From assembly GCA_963837105.1 (NCBI GenBank), contig CAWIMG010000018.1:1-64000 (forward strand): a DNA stretch of 64,000 bases. The letters are read 5' to 3'. Shown in pieces: positions 62,000 through 64,000 of this stretch. Under the pieces are notes generated by a model that was not told the DNA's origin, did not search any database, and saw only the letters and a list, made by a program, of their open reading frames with translations. The stretch's first letter is position 1. Each line of letters begins with the position of its first letter. This stretch comes from UBA9676 sp963837105. Lineage in GTDB: Bacteria > Actinomycetota > Actinomycetes > Streptosporangiales > Streptosporangiaceae. Both the position numbers and the translations under genes were made by a program.

Positions 62000-63763
62000 C
62001 TAATCCCCGGTGTGGGTGGCGGGCGCTGCCAGCAGGCTGGCCGGTGGCAGCGGGAACCAGCGCAGAGCCTCGAAGTCGGGGCTAAGTCCGGTCGGCCCAT
62101 CCGGGATCTGGCTGGGGCTGGCGGCCATCTCCGCCCTGGCCGCGTCCAGGTAGCCGGGGAAGGCGTCCTCGCCCGCCTGGGCACGGCGGCGGGGCCAGGT
62201 CATCTGGCCGCCGGTGGCCCAGGACACCGCGGTCAGCCGCAGCGGCGGCTCGGGCACGCCGCTGGTGTGCCGCCAGAGCCCGGTGTGCGGGTCGAACCGG
62301 TAGGCGGGCAGCAGCCGGTAGCCGCCGGCCGCGATCATCTCCACCGCGTCGGCGATGTAACCGGCTGCGGTGGCGGAGATGAAGTAGTTGAGGTTGACCC
62401 TGGTCCAGCCGGGCTTGATCCCTTCGCAGCCATGGCCGATCTCCTCGCGCAGCGCGTGCGAGCGGGCGGAGCCGATCGCCAGCAGCCGGTGCCCGTAGGG
62501 CCCGGCGCATGAGCAGCCGCCGCGGGCCTGGATGCCAAACAGGTCGTTGAGCAGCGCGACCACGAAGTTGTGGTGCAGATACTGGCCAGCGCCGTGGCGG
62601 ATGCGGAACGAGATCACCGCCAGCCGCTGCGCCCGGTGGCTGCCCAGGATCTCAATCGCCGGATGGCCTTCCCACCGGGTCAGGACCTGCTGCCACAGCC
62701 GTTCCTCCCGGGCCTGGATCAGATCCGTGCCGACGGCCTGCTTGAGCGCGAACACCAGCCCGGCGCGGATCGACTCCACGATCGCCGGGGTGCCGCCCTC
62801 CTCGCGGGCGACCGGGTCCTCCAGGTAGCGGTGGCCGACCGGGTCGACGAACGCGACGGTGCCGCCGCCCGGCACGGTCGGCACCGCGTTGCGGACCAGG
62901 CCCCGGCGCACCACCAGCACCCCCGGTGTCTGCGGGCCGCCGGGGAACTTGTGCGGCGACAGGAAAACCGCGTCCTTGTGATCATCGGCCGCCAGCGCGG
63001 AGGCCGAGACCCGGATCGGCACGTACGGCCCGGCCGCGGCGTAATCCCAGAACGACAGCGCGCCGTGCGCGTGCAGCAGGGCCGCCACCGCGCTGGTGTC
63101 GGTGAGGATCCCGGTGACATTGGAGGCAGCCGAGAAGCTGCCGATGCGCAGCGGGCGGTCCGCGTAGGCGGCCAGCTGGCGGGCCAGATCCGCCAGGTCG
63201 ACATGGCCGTCGGCATCCTCGCCGATGACCACCACGTCGGCGATCGACTCCCGCCAGGGCAGCTCGTTGGAGTGATGCTCGTACGGGCCGATGAACACCA
63301 CCGGCCGCTGTCCGGCCGGAATGCGCTCAGCCAGCCGGTACCGCTCGTCCAGGCCCTGCGGGATACGCAGTTCCAGGATGCCGATCAGCTTGTTCACCGC
63401 CGAGGTTGCCCCGGAACCGCAGAAGATGACCAGGTCGTCCCCGGTGCCGCCGACCGCGTCGCGGATGATCCGCCGGGCGTCCTCGCGCAGCCGGGTGGTC
63501 TGCAGGCCGGTGCCCGAGCTTTCGGTATGGGTGTTGGCGTACCGCGGCAGCACCGCGTCGCGGATGAAATCCTCCACGAACTCCAGCGACCGCCCGGAGG
63601 CGGTGTAGTCGGCGTAGGTGACCCGGCGCGGCCCGAACGGCCCATCCATCAGCTCGCCCTCGCCGATGACCCCCTGCCGGATCTGCTCCAGCAGCGGCGA
63701 CGTCGGCAGGCCGCCCGCATCCACCACACCGTCACCCTGCGTCCGCGTCGCGCCCATCCTCAT
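62000..63763 (-). CDS. Class V PLP-dependent aminotransferase / cysteine desulfurase-like
   Basis: A 587-residue enzyme: RVTYADYTASGRSLEFVEDF and YANTHTESSGTGLQTTRLRE near the start, VIFCGSGATSAVNKLIGIL, the PLP-lysine motif VFLSPHKFPGGPQTPGVLVV, and RGGCSCAGPYGHRLL with a Cys in the desulfurase-like loop. Longer than typical SufS/IscS (about 400) by a C-terminal extension of ~130 residues (from RLLPAYRFDPHTGLWRHTSG). Related long proteins exist in actinomycetes; the substrate is uncertain. Intact. Confidence 0.85.
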   Translation of the reverse strand: MRMGATRTQGDGVVDAGGLPTSPLLEQIRQGVIGEGELMDGPFGPRRVTYADYTASGRSLEFVEDFIRDAVLPRYANTHTESSGTGLQTTRLREDARRIIRDAVGGTGDDLVIFCGSGATSAVNKLIGILELRIPQGLDERYRLAERIPAGQRPVVFIGPYEHHSNELPWRESIADVVVIGEDADGHVDLADLARQLAAYADRPLRIGSFSAASNVTGILTDTSAVAALLHAHGALSFWDYAAAGPYVPIRVSASALAADDHKDAVFLSPHKFPGGPQTPGVLVVRRGLVRNAVPTVPGGGTVAFVDPVGHRYLEDPVAREEGGTPAIVESIRAGLVFALKQAVGTDLIQAREERLWQQVLTRWEGHPAIEILGSHRAQRLAVISFRIRHGAGQYLHHNFVVALLNDLFGIQARGGCSCAGPYGHRLLAIGSARSHALREEIGHGCEGIKPGWTRVNLNYFISATAAGYIADAVEMIAAGGYRLLPAYRFDPHTGLWRHTSGVPEPPLRLTAVSWATGGQMTWPRRRAQAGEDAFPGYLDAARAEMAASPSQIPDGPTGLSPDFEALRWFPLPPASLLAAPATHTGD

Positions 63764-63856
63764 CCCCTTCCGGGAAGACGCCGCGTGCCCGCCGCGGCGC
63801 CCGGGCAGCCGGCGGCACAGCCGTTTCGCCTCCTACAGGCCCGGTGGCGGCGTCCG

Positions 63857-64000
63857 TCAGCGGCCGGCCGGGCCGCCGCCTCCCGGCCGGCGATGCTCGC
63901 CCGGACCTGGTCCAGGCCGAGCTCGCAGGCCTTGCCCAACAGCGCCGGGCAGCGCACCCAGCTGCACGTACCGGACGATGCCGTCACGGACCACCACCAG
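63857..64000 (-). CDS. Partial gene at the right edge, unknown
   Basis: Minus-strand frame entering from the right edge: LVVVRDGIVRYVQLGALPGA, then a GC-rich low-complexity stretch to TGA at 63857-63859. A neighbouring frame is open with ALLGKACELGLDQVRASIAG, so a frameshift is possible. The start lies outside the window. Family not recognised; it may be co-transcribed with the PLP enzyme. Confidence 0.35.
   Translation of the reverse strand: MVVVRDGIVRYVQLGALPGAVGQGLRARPGPGPGEHRRPGGGGPAGR

Noticed and set aside
1..64000. CRISPR array
   Set aside because: No regularly spaced identical repeats with unique spacers; the only regular repeats are the paired 11-12-base arm sites and operator boxes.

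Overview
The window is GC-rich DNA from an actinomycete (Actinomycetota). Evidence: strong G/C third-position bias, GTG starts, an F420-type reductase, PadR, YtrA and UTRA regulators, DUF6879, and an actinomycete integrative conjugative element (AICE) with int, xis, spd and traB-type genes. I cannot place it below class. It is a chromosomal integration hotspot. Housekeeping genes lie at about 7.3-11.9 kb (three tRNAs, a PspC protein, a glutaryl-CoA dehydrogenase-like enzyme, tRNA-Lys) and 56.7-64 kb (regulator, cold-shock protein, redox genes, a PLP enzyme). Most of the rest is accessory DNA in varied states of decay.

Layout. 0-7.3 kb: a decayed element beside tRNA-Phe, with a truncated integrase and cargo of a promoter-repeat-controlled wHTH protein, a PD-(D/E)XK nuclease-like protein, RmuC, a DUF4145 protein and a polytopic membrane protein; a UvrD-like helicase tail sits at the left edge. 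11.9-39.6 kb: a 27.7-kb AICE in tRNA-Lys(TTT). It has integrase, XRE regulator, excisionase and a replication gene cut by an IS630-type element at one end, and a transfer operon with a frameshifted traB at the other. Between them lie a serine recombinase, a PadR regulator with a frameshifted MacB/FtsX-type ABC exporter, a sedolisin lipoprotein, an IS110 element inside an IS256 element, a YtrA-ABC operon, and a BglII/BstYI-like restriction enzyme with an MT-A70 methyltransferase.

39.6-55.2 kb: further copies of the tRNA-Lys 3' end at 39589, 44064, 51615 and 54978, with two degenerate ones, mark a tandem pile-up of small elements. Each full copy is followed by an integrase remnant. Their cargo includes a membrane NACHT ATPase, a rhodanese-type sulfurtransferase, an HNH lipoprotein and a Tiki/EreA-like protein. 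The last lies between two copies of a tRNA-Gly(CCC) 3' half. A 753-bp block carrying the sulfurtransferase is repeated at 55.6 kb, where that copy is truncated by an IS fragment.

Two points matter for use. First, paired direct repeats beside the att cores fall into two families (GGGAGCC-type and GGGTTGCAGTT-type), which suggests at least two integrase lineages sharing the tRNA-Lys site. Second, many genes carry single-base frameshifts. Some are surely decay, but assembly error cannot be excluded, and it matters most for traB and the ABC exporter.
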